64,000 bases of DNA, from positions 5,394,001-5,458,000 of the forward strand of contig BSBN01000252.1 in NCBI GenBank assembly GCA_027924645.1, in the 5' to 3' direction. Below the pieces are notes generated by a model. It was not told the DNA's origin. It searched no databases and was given only the letters and a program-made list of their open reading frames with translations. How positions within the stretch are numbered: position 1 is the stretch's first letter; each line of letters starts with the position of its first letter. This document shows positions 1-9,853 of this stretch, piece after piece. The position numbers and the translations under genes are program-made. The stretch is from Cunninghamia lanceolata. Lineage: Eukaryota > Streptophyta > Pinopsida > Cupressales > Cupressaceae.

Positions 1-1904
1 GATTTTACGAATTTTAAACAAAGCTACAAGCTTAATTTGTTCAGCTATAGGAAGATCATATATGCTACTATAGGAACATCATATATTCTTCTATAGGAAA
101 GATAATAGTTTTGTTTATTTTTTAGAGGTTGTGTTTTATCATACAGAGGTCAATTTTCTAATCTAAAACTAATTTCAGCTAGCATCAGAACGAAAATACA
201 ATCATAAAATGTTTGATAGGAAATTTATATCAATAATCTGGGGTTTTAATTTATAGTTTTCATTTAGTTTATCATTCCAAACATGAGAATATTTTTTACT
301 TACGCATAGCATAGAGGAAATTGCCAAGGTTTTAGGCAGTCAAAACAAAGGAAGGTAAATCGACTATCAACCATTCTAATTTTTAGTCTATCTACTGAGC
401 AGATCGACCATTATGTAGATTGATATGAGCTTTAGTCAAAAACTAAAAGAGGATGAAAAATAACATCTATGTTTTAGTCTGAGAAACTGGCGATATCAAG
501 AAACATGGGTCGATCTATACAAATTGCCCAAGAATAGTAAAAAATGGCCATAACAAAAAGCACGGCTAGCATGAAATCAAGCGGCCAGAAGAAGACAATG
601 ACCCACTAAAGTATAGGCGGCCAGGAAAAGAGAAACAACCACTCATAATGCAGACCGCTCTTGCCAACCTGGTTGTTCCTGTCGGACGTGAAGGGAAGAA
701 GCAGTGGGCAGGGAGAAAAAGAAGTCGCCCAGCCAGATCTAGAGGTGGGGATCAACTCAAATAGAAAACAAAGGTCGAGTATAGCTAAACAGGCACCCCC
801 ATACCAGCTAAAAATCTATCTTTTGATAGTCACAATAATTATATTTTAAGAAAACAATTTTAAAGATAAAAACTTGGGAAAATTTGTTGGTCAAGATGAG
901 TTTGTAGCTGTTGTCATTGCCTTGTTCTTTCTCCTGTCGTAGCCTACTACTCTCCCTTTCTTGCTTGCTACTGTTGCTTAGAGAAAAAGTTACCTCTGCT
1001 GCAAAGAAAAAACATGGGTGCCTTTTTTCCTGTCCAGATCTGCCTTCTTTATCATAACGAATTCCCTCTTATTTTTGGCGATCATTTCTTAGGTTTAAGA
1101 ACTGAAGTTGTATTTTTAGTTTGCATGAGAAAATAATAATATTAAAATACTCTCCATTCATATTAATATAAAATAAAACTATTTACTTAAACCTACTGTC
1201 GCATGAATGACAGTAACTATATATTGTAATTCTTGTATTCAATATAATAATACTATTTTGGATAATTTAACTATTGTTAATTAAACAAATCCAAATAAAT
1301 ACTCAAGAAGAGAAATGCAATACAATATTGTATATTAATATATATAATTTAATATATTCTTATTTATTTTTGTGGAACATATTGTCTTCCAAACAGTTAT
1401 AATATTTAAAATACAATCGTATTTATTTCCTTATTTATTTAAATAAACTTCAATACATCATTTAAATATCATTCGAAAAGACATTAATTTTAAGTAATCA
1501 CATCATGCATTCGAAAATGATTAATAACCACACATTAATACAATAAAAGCCATTCGATAATGCATATGCAACTACGTGATGTGTGTGATTGCATTAGGGT
1601 AATCCATCCATCAGTTCTTGCCAAGTAGCTGGAACACCTCTACCTCAACCATGCTCTCAACTTCGATGAGTACCTGCATCCATTTGCACTCAACTCGACA
1701 TCAATAGGTTAGTGTCTCCAAAAACATAGCTGAGGCAAATCATCGTAATCATATCTACAATATCCAATATTTAAGACAATTTCCAATTTTCATCAATATA
1801 ACTCATAATAATTACCTTTACGTATGCTAAATTACTTAAGGTAAAGTTAATCACAATAATTGTTCACTAATCTAGAATAATCATATTTGTTCATACAAAT
1901 GAGA
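1..1904. other. AT-rich stretch with no assignable gene
   Basis: I see no coding region, RNA gene or LTR pair here. The stretch is AT-rich, especially 1130-1560. The only reading frame of note (661-849) is short, compositionally ordinary and has no recognisable motif. Because LINE coding sequence starts abruptly near 1905, this stretch may be the tail of another insertion into the LINE, or the flank of a 5'-truncated LINE copy. The sequence alone does not decide. Confidence 0.5.
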
Positions 1905-1971
1905 AGTTACACTGTCTCTATTTAAAATTCCTAAATATATAGCAAAGAGATTGGAGAAAATATAGACAAAC
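1905..1971 (+). pseudogene. LINE ORF2 fragment 1, end of reverse transcriptase region
   Basis: This short piece belongs to a plant L1-like LINE. Read in the frame that includes 'LSLFKIPKYIAKRLEKI', it resembles the segment just after the reverse transcriptase core in plant LINEs, which typically has SLFKIP followed by EKIQ. The frame runs through one TAG (a CAG to TAG change) and continues at 8947, after element A and one TSD copy are removed, into TNFLRTGMED and the rest of the LINE protein. That rejoining is the main support. The catalytic palm itself is not in the window. The 5' limit is approximate. Confidence 0.65.
1967..1971. repeat. TSD of element A, left copy (CAAAC)
   Basis: CAAAC directly precedes the 5' LTR and is repeated exactly at 8942-8946 after the 3' LTR. 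A 5-bp duplication is the normal integrase footprint for LTR retrotransposons. Confidence 0.92.
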
Positions 1972-2222
1972 TGGTGCAGGAGCACCCCTACAAGACAGGA
2001 TATAGGTTCATTGTACGCATGACAGGACATCGGTCTATTTTTAGCATGTTTGACTTCATAATGTAATAAGGTCCATTGGACCAATGCATATGTATTAGAT
2101 CAGCCTAGGAGAGTGTGCAGGCAGTTAGAGCTCGTGATCAAGTAGTATGAGCGGTCCTCTCCCAGCCGTTTGGAAGCTCCCAGCCGCTGGGAATCGAGTT
2201 GGTAGTACTCGTAGGATATTGC

Positions 2223-2230
2223 TATAAATA
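2223..2230 (+). promoter_or_regulatory. TATA box of element A 5' LTR
   Basis: TATAAATA lies in a plausible position for an LTR core promoter and is conserved at 7489-7496 in the 3' LTR. If it is used, transcription would start about 25-35 bp downstream and drive gag-pol. Confidence 0.6.
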
Positions 2231-3035
2231 ACTCAGATCAGTTAGGGTTTGAGATCATGATCAGAGAAGAGAGTATAGAGAGAGTAGTAGTTATATTATG
2301 TTGTACTGGTGAGATCCAGAGATCAGTCCAGACATTGTGAAACATTGTTGTTCGATAGTATTGTAGAAACAGGACATTTGTGTTTCATCTAAATAAGATC
2401 TCATCAATTGCATTATCTGGTTTATCAACTGTTTATGTTTTGATTTCTGTTCTGATTACAGGTTAATGGATTCTTTCAACCCTTCCACCGGTTGATTCTG
2501 TGAATCGGTGGAATGGTCATGCATATTAGTTTAGGTTGTATTTTAGTTTTCTGTTTATGCATTTCATTGTGTGGGAGATCGATTGGTAGCATGCTGTGAA
2601 TCAACCTAGCATCCTCATGTGCTAGGGTTTAGGAAGATAAACTGTTAAGTTTTGATCTGAAGGTGATCCGGCCCGATCATCGTGTTTTCTTTGTAAAATT
2701 GTGCGGTTTTGTGAGTTTGCATGCAGCTGACGGATATACAGGGATCTGCATGTGCTTTTCCAGACGGAGTGAATCGCATCGACATCTGTGAGTATATCGC
2801 TATCCGGATCAGGTTATGAAGCTGACGAAGATTGTATGTTTCAAGTGCATCAGGATGATATAAGTCAGATATATACTCAGTGTGTATATCATCGTCAAGA
2901 TCATCTTTCGGGTGTATCCATCGTCCGCATATCACTATCGCATGCAGGAGTGAAAGTTCACTTTTTGGCTAAGGACCGGAAAGGACATCATCAGGATATT
3001 GAAAAGATCACCGGATATTCATTATCATGTTGCGG

Positions 3036-3058
3036 AGGATATAAGTGTCTTATATCCT
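3036..3058. repeat. Inverted repeat in element A LTR
   Basis: AGGATATAAG (3036-3045), a 3-base TGT loop, and the exact complement CTTATATCCT (3049-3058) form a perfect 10-bp stem. The same structure is at 8302-8324 in the 3' LTR. It lies downstream of the predicted start, so the hairpin would be in the RNA leader. Any role is unknown. Confidence 0.7.
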
Positions 3059-3678
3059 GTTGACATCATCATCGGGTGCAAGTGACGTCATCGTCATCAG
3101 GATAGTGCGAATATCACCCTATGCAAGCTTATCCTGCTGTCGCTAAGTGTTTTGGCATCGGCGTAAGTCATCGGCATAAAGTTTGGTTAACATCATCAGG
3201 ATGTTTCAATATGACCAGATAAGTCATATCCTGATGCTGTTGTTTGAGTAGTCAGATATCGGGGTGATGTAAGCATCGAGGAAAGGTGCTTGAAGTTGTC
3301 GTCATCAGGATATATGGGAGGAACCGGATATTTTATATCCTGCTGATGAAGATGATGTCGAACATCATGATGATGAAGGTAGAGTTTGGCGGTAAGATGA
3401 ACAGTGAACATCAGGAGGATGTTTGCGCTTGCCGAATATGATGATGCTGCTGACAGGCGAAAGGCGAAAGGCGATAAGGAAGTGAACAGTAGTTAGCAGG
3501 AGGATATTTCATGCCTCTTCGAAATATGATGATGCTGTCTGTGTTAGCAAGAAATATGATGATGATGATAAGCCGATCGGTATTACATACTGCATGTCCA
3601 GGATTTTAACATGCTGGTTGTGTTAATGACTCCTCCTTCCCATTTGTAAGCTTCTGTTGCGTTTCCTCTGCATCATAG

Positions 3679-3690
3679 TGGTATCAGAGC
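3679..3690 (+). promoter_or_regulatory. Primer binding site of element A (tRNA-iMet type)
   Basis: TGGTATCAGAGC begins three bases after the 5' LTR. It is the usual plant retrotransposon primer site, complementary to the 3' end of initiator methionine tRNA, and primes minus-strand DNA synthesis. Confidence 0.9.
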
Positions 3691-3729
3691 AAAGGAAGGG
3701 TCTTCTGGAAAAGATCAGGATATAGCAGG

Positions 3730-4302
3730 ATGTCAGATGAAGAAGGAACATCTGAGATTCCGGCAAGGATGACCAACATTGAGTTGGCAGTTCTGGTAAA
3801 GAAACAGATTGCAGAGAGCAAGGCCGTGAAGGCTCAGAATCAGGAATTGAAGGATGAGTTAGAGAAGTTGAGGAACAGAGTAGGTTCTGGTAGAGAAGAA
3901 GATAGGGAAGAAGAAGAGGTCCCTAGTTGGAACGAGGAGGTTGTTCCTGCAGACCAGAGACCACTGTTGAACGCCCTCAAGGCCATGGAGAGGAGAACCA
4001 TGGATGTGAAACTGGATTTGCCAGTGTTTACAGGAAAGATGGAACCTGATTCAGTGATGGAGTGGATAGACTCCTTGAACAATTTCTTTGAAACAGAGGA
4101 GATACCAGAACAACAGAGGGTGAAAATAGCCCAGTCAAAAATGAAAGAAGCTGCCTTGACATGGTGGAATTTCGTCCAAGATGATAGAGTACAGGAAGGA
4201 AAGCGTAGAGTCACTACATGGAAGAAAATGATGGCATTAGTAAAGGAAGCTTATGTCCCATTGGATTACAGTATCCATTACACAAGAGGAAGCAAAACCT
4301 GA
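3730..4302 (+). CDS. gag: Element A gag, N-terminal part (frameshifted)
   Basis: The 190-residue frame opens 40 bases after the primer site with MSDEEGTSEIPARM, so this start is well placed. Residues about 30-50 are a short charged coiled-coil segment and 55-65 are acidic. From about residue 97 it matches the retrotransposon gag fold: an F-TGKMEPDSVMEWIDSL stretch, then KMKEAALTWWNFVQ. Gag packages element RNA into cytoplasmic particles. The frame breaks at about 4275-4300, just after YVPLDY. The homologous continuation lies in the next frame (about 4290-4478), interrupted by two TAG codons that each replace a likely CAG glutamine codon, and then runs into the 4479 frame. Gag and pol were therefore probably one polyprotein. 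Confidence 0.85.
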   Translation: MSDEEGTSEIPARMTNIELAVLVKKQIAESKAVKAQNQELKDELEKLRNRVGSGREEDREEEEVPSWNEEVVPADQRPLLNALKAMERRTMDVKLDLPVFTGKMEPDSVMEWIDSLNNFFETEEIPEQQRVKIAQSKMKEAALTWWNFVQDDRVQEGKRRVTTWKKMMALVKEAYVPLDYSIHYTRGSKT

Positions 4303-4478
4303 AGTAGAAGGAGCTAGATGTCAGTTCATATACAAAAGAATTCATGAAACTTTGTATGAAAACAAAGGTAAAGGAAAGTGAAGAAGAGAAGGTAGCCAGA
4401 TACCTTAATGGATTGAGGTTCAACATTTAGGAAGATTTAAGTCTGCATAATCCAGATACAGTTCAGAAATGCTTTCAG

Positions 4479-6992
4479 TTGGCATTGAAAGTGGAAGAGA
4501 AGTTAAAGAGAAAACAAGAACAACACAATAGAGGAAGAGGAAGACAACAAAGGGGTGGAAGAGGTCCTTTTAGAGGCAGAGGACATGGACATGGATATCA
4601 AGGAGAACCCAATCATGACAATAGTAAGGGAAACAATAGTCAGAACCAGGGGGAAAATTATAGTCAGCAAGGAAACTTCAGAGGTAGAAGACCTTTCAGA
4701 GCAAGATCCCAGGGCAGAGGATCCATCAGATGTTATAACTGTAACAAAGAAGGCCATATAGCCAGCAGATGTCTAGAAAAGGCCACAAGCTCAACAGGAG
4801 AAAGGAGAACAAATCTGATCCAAGAACCTGATAATCAAAGTATGACAGGCTCTAATGATTTTCAGAGTGTGAATGCTTCTGATAATTATGGATACCCAGA
4901 AAGTGGAGAGACTCTAATGATGAGACGAACAGTGACTACCATGAAGGTACCTGACAAAGAATCCCCTCAAAGAAAGTCTCTTTTCAGGACTATTTGCAAA
5001 GCAGGAGGTAAGGCATGTAAAGTTTTGATTGATTCTGGTTCTACTGAAAATTTTGTGTCTGAAGAAATGGTGACAAAGCTTAAGCTTAGGAGATTGCCTC
5101 ACCCATCCCCATACAAAATCTCATGGCTTACCCAAGGTCAGCAGACAATTGTAGAAGAGCAGGCTTGGGTAGAATTTCATATTGGAGCATATAAGGATAA
5201 GTTGTTGTTTGACATTACCACGATGGATGCTTGCAATCTTTTATTTGGTAGACCATGGCAGTATGATTTGAAGGCACAACATGATGGTGTTAGAAACACC
5301 TACACAATCACTAAAGATGGTAAGGTTATAAAGTTACTACCATTGACGGAGAAGGAGGAGAAATCTAAAGGAAAAGAGGTGAAGGTAATGCTGATGGAAG
5401 GTAAACAGTTCATGAAAGAAGTAGCAGCAGAAGGTGCAGTTGCATATGCCCTAATCCCATGTATGAGGGTGAATAAAGAACAGCAGCAAGAAGTCAAGGA
5501 AGAGAAGAAGCAAAGGTTCATAGACCCAGCTATCCAAGAGCTATTGGATAAGTACAAAGGTATCATCTCAGAAGGAATGCCAAGATCCCTACCACCTGTC
5601 AGGGATATCAGTCACTGCATAGACTTAATTCCAGGGTCAACACTTCCAAACAAAGCAGCCTATAAGCTAACTCCAGAACAGAATGCAGAAGTAGCCAGAC
5701 AAATTGAAGAATTATTGGATTCAGGTCTGATTGGGAAAAGTTTAAGTCCATGTGCAGTACCAGCTGTACTAGCACCAAAGAAGGAAGGTACTTGGAGGCT
5801 TTGCATAGATTCCAGAGCTATTAACAAGATCACAATCAGCAACACACAAGAAGAACATCTCAGACACATAGATTTGGTTCTTAAGAGGTTACATGAAGAG
5901 CAGCTGATGATAAATTTAGACAAGTGTTTGTTCATGCAAGAGGAGATCACATATTTGGGTTTTGTCATTTCACAAGGAAAGTTACAAATGGATAAGGAGA
6001 AGGTAAGTGCCATATTGTCTTGGCCAACCCCAAAGACTATGAATGATGTCAGAAGTTTCCATGGGTTAGCAACCTTCTACAGGAGGTTTATAAGAGGGTT
6101 TAGTCATATTTGTGCACCCATGCTTGATACCATCAAAGGAGGACAGAAGTGCAGATTTGTTTGGACTCAAAGAGCAGATGATTCTTTTGAAACATTGAAG
6201 CAGAAGGTGGCACAGCAACCAGTCCTTGCACTTCCAGACTTTAACAAAATCTTTCAGGTGGAATGTGATGCCAGTCACATGGCCATTGGAGCAGTACTCA
6301 GCCAAGAAGGTAAACCTATTGCATTTTTCAGTGAGAAGCTCAATGATGCTAAAAAGAGGTATTCCTCATATGATTTGGAAATGTATGCTTTAGTCCAGTC
6401 ACTCAAGAAATGGAGGCATTACTTGATGCCAAAGGAATTCATAGTATTCACAGATAACCAGGCTCTGAGTTTCATAAACAGCCAGGAAAAGCTGAACCAC
6501 AGACACATGAAATGGGTAGAAACCTTACAAGCATTTACTTTTACATTGAAGCATAAGAAAGGAGTCAAGAATAAAGTTGCAGATGCTTTGAGCAGGAGAG
6601 TTCTAACAGTCAACCAGATTCCGTTAGAAAGTGTTGGCATTGATTCACTAAAGACCATGTATGAGACTGATGAAGATTTTGGGGAGATATATCATGATCA
6701 AGTCAAGACCCAACTGCAGCAAACCACCTTGAAGTATAAGGAATATGCTGATAAAAAGAAGAAGGATGTTCAGTTTGATGTTGGAGATTTGGTATGGGTT
6801 CATTTGAAGAAGGACAGACTTCCTAAGGGAAAATATACTAAACTCATGCAGAGAAAAGTTGGACCATGTCAAATCTTGCACAAGCATGGACAGAATGCTT
6901 ATGAGATACAACTCCCCCCTGATCTTGGTTTGTCCCCTATATTCAATGTATGTGATTTAACTCCATACAAGTCTTATCTAGATGCAGATTAG
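4479..6992 (+). CDS. pol: Element A gag C-terminus-pol polyprotein with RT and integrase cores deleted
   Basis: This is an 837-residue open frame. In order: an RG-rich basic region (about residues 10-80), a CCHC zinc knuckle (85-98, CYNCNKEGHIASRC), an aspartic protease with DSG at 185-187, the start of reverse transcriptase (WRLCIDSRAIN near 439-449), the RT thumb (about 470-500, ITYLGFVIS), RNase H (about 590-710, with ECDASH and TDNQAL), then an integrase C-terminal GPY/F-like region ending in PYKSYLDAD. The RT stretch that normally carries the YxDD site is absent: INKITI jumps straight to EEHLRHI. The integrase HHCC and DDE core is also absent. Both losses keep the frame. Methionine 1 of this frame is arbitrary; upstream codons belong to gag. 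Confidence 0.92.
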   Translation: MALKVEEKLKRKQEQHNRGRGRQQRGGRGPFRGRGHGHGYQGEPNHDNSKGNNSQNQGENYSQQGNFRGRRPFRARSQGRGSIRCYNCNKEGHIASRCLEKATSSTGERRTNLIQEPDNQSMTGSNDFQSVNASDNYGYPESGETLMMRRTVTTMKVPDKESPQRKSLFRTICKAGGKACKVLIDSGSTENFVSEEMVTKLKLRRLPHPSPYKISWLTQGQQTIVEEQAWVEFHIGAYKDKLLFDITTMDACNLLFGRPWQYDLKAQHDGVRNTYTITKDGKVIKLLPLTEKEEKSKGKEVKVMLMEGKQFMKEVAAEGAVAYALIPCMRVNKEQQQEVKEEKKQRFIDPAIQELLDKYKGIISEGMPRSLPPVRDISHCIDLIPGSTLPNKAAYKLTPEQNAEVARQIEELLDSGLIGKSLSPCAVPAVLAPKKEGTWRLCIDSRAINKITISNTQEEHLRHIDLVLKRLHEEQLMINLDKCLFMQEEITYLGFVISQGKLQMDKEKVSAILSWPTPKTMNDVRSFHGLATFYRRFIRGFSHICAPMLDTIKGGQKCRFVWTQRADDSFETLKQKVAQQPVLALPDFNKIFQVECDASHMAIGAVLSQEGKPIAFFSEKLNDAKKRYSSYDLEMYALVQSLKKWRHYLMPKEFIVFTDNQALSFINSQEKLNHRHMKWVETLQAFTFTLKHKKGVKNKVADALSRRVLTVNQIPLESVGIDSLKTMYETDEDFGEIYHDQVKTQLQQTTLKYKEYADKKKKDVQFDVGDLVWVHLKKDRLPKGKYTKLMQRKVGPCQILHKHGQNAYEIQLPPDLGLSPIFNVCDLTPYKSYLDAD

Positions 6993-7046
6993 GAATTCCA
7001 ACAGGATATAGTCCATGATAACATTCCCAAGCATGATCCTCCACAG

Positions 7047-7271
7047 TTGCAGAAGGTTTTGGACACCAGAGTGGTCAAACAGACCCGGAACAAACAGTAC
7101 TTGGAGTATCTAGTCTCTTGGAAGGGAAAACCTAATTCTGAAGCAGTCTGGATGACTGAAGAGAAGATCCAGAAACATGGTGCAGATCTTCATACTCTCA
7201 TCTCAAGTGGACTTGAGATTTCTTCTTCTGGGGAGTATGGTGCAGGAGCACCCCTACAAGACAGGATATAG
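7047..7271 (+). CDS. Element A chromodomain and pol C-terminus, running into the 3' LTR
   Basis: This 74-codon segment is in the same frame as pol and separated from it only by the TAG at 6990-6992 (CAG to TAG in context). Residues about 3-45 (VLDTRVVKQTRNKQYLEYLV and the following SWKG...W) fit a chromodomain, the histone-tail-binding module at the integrase C-terminus of chromoviruses, which is thought to steer integration to heterochromatin. The frame crosses the polypurine tract and stops at 7269-7271, 34 bases inside the 3' LTR, so the last ten or so residues are LTR-encoded. The first methionine is probably internal rather than a real start. Confidence 0.85.
   Translation: MQKVLDTRVVKQTRNKQYLEYLVSWKGKPNSEAVWMTEEKIQKHGADLHTLISSGLEISSSGEYGAGAPLQDRI
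7221..7237 (+). promoter_or_regulatory. Polypurine tract region of element A
   Basis: A short purine run (GGGGAG, 7230-7235) sits directly before the 3' LTR, where plus-strand DNA synthesis would be primed. It is short and overlaps the coding frame of the pol C-terminus, which may constrain it. Confidence 0.5.
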
Positions 7272-8941
7272 GTTCATTGTCCGCATGACAGGACATCGGT
7301 CTATTTTTAGCATGTTTGACTTCATAATGTAATAAGGTCCATTGGACCAATGCATATGTATTAGATCAGCCTAGGAGAGTGTGCAGGCAGTTAGAGCTCG
7401 TGATCAGGTAGTATGAGCGGTCCTCTCCCAGCCGTTTGGAAGCTCCCAGCCGCTGGGAATCGAGTTGGTAGTACTCGTAGGATATTGCTATAAATAACTC
7501 AGATCAGTTAGGGTTTGAGATCATGATCAGAGAAGAGAGTATAGAGAGAGTAGTAGTTATATTATGTTGTACTGGTGAGATCCAGAGATCAGTCCAGACA
7601 TTGTGAAACATTGTTGTTCGATAGTATTGTAGAAACAGGACATTTGTGTTTCATCTAAATAAGATCTCATCAATTGCATTATCTGGTTTATCAGCTGTTT
7701 ATGTTTTGATTTCTGTTCTGATTACAGGTTAATGGATTCTTTCAACCCTTCCACCGGTTGATTCTGTGAATCGGTGGAATGGTCATGCATGTTAGTTTAG
7801 GTTGTATTTTAGTTTTCTGTTTATGCATTTCATTGTGTGGGAGATCGATTGGTAGCATGCTGTGAATCAACCTAGCATCCTCATGTGCTAGGGTTTAGGA
7901 AGATAAACTGTTAAGTTTTGATCTGAAGGTGATCCGGCCCGATCATCGTGTTTTCTTTGTAAAATTGTGCAGTTCTGTGAGTTTGCATGCAGCTGACAGA
8001 TATACAGGGATCTGCATGTGCTTTTCCAGACGGAGTGAATCGCATCGACATCTGTGAGTATATCGCTATCTGGATCGGGTTATGAAGCTGACGAAGATTG
8101 TATGTTTCAAGTGCATCAGGATGATATAAGTCGGATATATACTCAGTGTGTATATCATCGTCAAGATCATCTTTCGGGTGTATCCATCGTCCGCATATCA
8201 CTATCGCATGCAGGAGTGAAAGTTCACTTTTTGGCTAAGGACCGGAAAGGACATCATCAGGATATTGAAAAGATCACCGGATATTCATTATCATGTTGCG
8301 GAGGATATAAGTGTCTTATATCCTGTTGACATCATCATCGGGTGCAAGTGACGTCATCGTCATCAGGATAGTGCGAATATCACCCTATGCAAGCTTATCC
8401 TGCTGTCGCTAAGTGTTTTGGCATCAGCGTAAGTCATCGGCATAAAGTTTGGTTAACATCATCAGGATGTTTCAATATGACCGGATAAGTCATATCCTGA
8501 TGCTGTTGTTTGAGTAGTCGGATATCGGGGTGACGTAAGCATCGAGGAAAGGTGCTTGAAGTTGTCGTCATCAGGATATATGGGAGGAACCGGATATTTT
8601 ATATCCTGCTGATGAAGATGATGTCGAACATCATGATGATGAAGGTAGAGTTTGGCGGTAAGATGAACAGTGAACATCAGGAGGATGTTTGCGCTTGCCG
8701 AATATGATGATGCTGCTGATAGGCGAAAGGCGAAAGGCGATAAGGAAGTGAACAGTAGTTAGCAGGAGGATATTTCATGCCTCTTCGAAATATGATGATG
8801 CTATCTGTGTTAGCAAGAAATATGATGATGATGATAAGCCGATCGGTATTACATACTGCATGTCCAGGATTTTAACATGCTGGTTGTGTTAATGACTCCT
8901 CCTTCCCATTTGTAAGCTTCTGTTGCGTTTCCTCTGCATCA
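7238..8941 (+). repeat. Element A 3' LTR (1704 bp)
   Basis: This is a near-identical copy of 1972-3675. Of the roughly 16 differences I counted, all but one (an A/C at 7269 relative to 2003) are transitions, mostly in CG or CNG context. The TATA box is kept at 7489-7496. It is followed by the right TSD CAAAC at 8942-8946 and then LINE coding sequence. Confidence 0.95.
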
Positions 8942-9853
8942 CAAACTTTTTACGAACAGGCATGGAAGATAAGAAAAGATTGGCCCTGGTGGGATGGGAT
9001 AAAGTCTGCAGACCAAAACTTCAGGGAGGATTAGGTTTGAGGAAGTTGAATCTGCTTAACAAAGCCATGATCACCAAGGTGGGATGGAATCTTTTAATTG
9101 GAGACAAGGATTGGGGAAAAAATATGTGCACTAAGTACTTTGGGAATCGGAACCCTGAGGATATTTTAATAACTTCTGAATTCCCCAAAGGGTCAGTGAT
9201 ATGGAACAATGTCTTAAAATATAGATCAATTCTTTTAAGGGGTGTTAAATGGAAATTGGGAGATGGAGGAAATATTAGATTTTGGGAAGATAATTGGATC
9301 AAGGGAGGGCTATTAAAAAATATGCAGAATACCTTGGGATTGTCTAATATTGTTGTGCATCATTTCAGGGGGTTGGTTTGAGATTATTTTCTTCTAGACA
9401 AAAGGGGGTGGAAGCAGCTATCCAACTGCTATCAAGGTAGGGTCAATCTTATTAGGGTTGCTTAAGAGATCCAACTCTCTTTAAAAGGGTGTAGAATTCT
9501 TCTTTTTCCACAAAAAGATAAAATTCTTTGGATTCTATAAAATGCAGGGCGGTTTACAGTCAAATCAGATTATAATATTTCTCTCCCTCAAAATTTTGAT
9601 ATCTTTTGTAGAAAAACCTGGAATCACAATCTAATCCCAAAGATTAACCACTTCTGGTGGCTGGCGGTGCAAAATAAAATTCTTACGACTGACAACCTCC
9701 AGATCAGAGGTTTCCAAATCCCAAATAGATGCAGCCTTTGTATGAAAGAAGAGGCGAATGTCCCTCATATCTTCTTGCATTGTGACTTTGCCTGGGAGGT
9801 TTGGATCACAACTTTGATTATGTTAGATGTGACGTGATGTTGGAACAAGGGCT
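8942..9853 (+). pseudogene. LINE ORF2 fragment 2: post-RT region and zf-RVT zinc finger
   Basis: The frame from about 8947 to 9381 carries a block typical of plant LINE ORF2 after the RT core: LALVGWDKVCRPKLQGGLGL, then NLLNKAMITKVGWNLL and FWEDNWIKGG. After a stop at 9379-9381 the same frame continues. A zf-RVT domain follows at about 9610-9810: HFWWLAVQNKILTTDNLQIR, then CSLCMKEEANVPHIFLHCDF, giving the C-x2-C...H-x4-C ligands of this family. Downstream the frame runs through a TGA to WNKGL and is cut at 9853 by element U. At least four stops show that it is inactive. The RT catalytic motifs lie upstream of the window or are lost. Confidence 0.88.
9849..9853. repeat. Candidate TSD of element U, left copy (GGGCT)
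   Basis: GGGCT occurs here and at 16850-16854. Deleting the sequence between, plus one copy, joins the LINE frame from WNKGL into EDCIRAWYPL, which reads like continuous LINE protein. Five bases alone would be weak evidence; the rejoining frame strengthens it. Confidence 0.65.

Larger units (their letters stand above)
1972..3675 (+). repeat. Element A 5' LTR (1704 bp)
   Basis: The LTR begins TGGTGCAGGAG and ends CTCTGCATCA. It matches 7238-8941 at a constant offset of 5266 with no indels that I noticed. A TATA box lies about 250 bp in, so most of the LTR is R/U5. The part from about 2830 to 3560 is densely packed with ATCAGGAT/ATCCTGAT-type words, many next to their own complement, giving potential hairpins. 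Short reading frames inside it (for example 2645-2935 and 2788-3063) recur in the other LTR only because the LTRs are copies. Confidence 0.95.
1972..8941 (+). mobile_element. Element A: young Ty3/gypsy chromodomain LTR retrotransposon, internally deleted
   Basis: This is a complete LTR-to-LTR insertion of 6970 bp with two LTRs of identical length (1704 bp), TG...CA ends, a perfect 5-bp TSD, a tRNA-iMet primer site, gag, a pol frame and a chromodomain. The domain order (gag, zinc knuckle, protease, RT, RNase H, integrase remnant, chromodomain) places it with plant chromoviruses. I count about 16 differences between its LTRs (about 0.9%), so it is the youngest insertion that can be dated here. 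It cannot be autonomous: the RT catalytic core and integrase catalytic core are missing. It lies inside a LINE. Confidence 0.95.

Noticed and set aside
661..849. 62-codon frame near the left edge
   Set aside because: No motif, no plausible context and a length expected by chance.
2645..3063. Overlapping reading frames of 96 and 91 codons on opposite strands, repeated at 7911-8329
   Set aside because: They recur because they lie in the two LTR copies, not from selection. They consist of the ATCAGGAT-type repeat and show no protein-like features.
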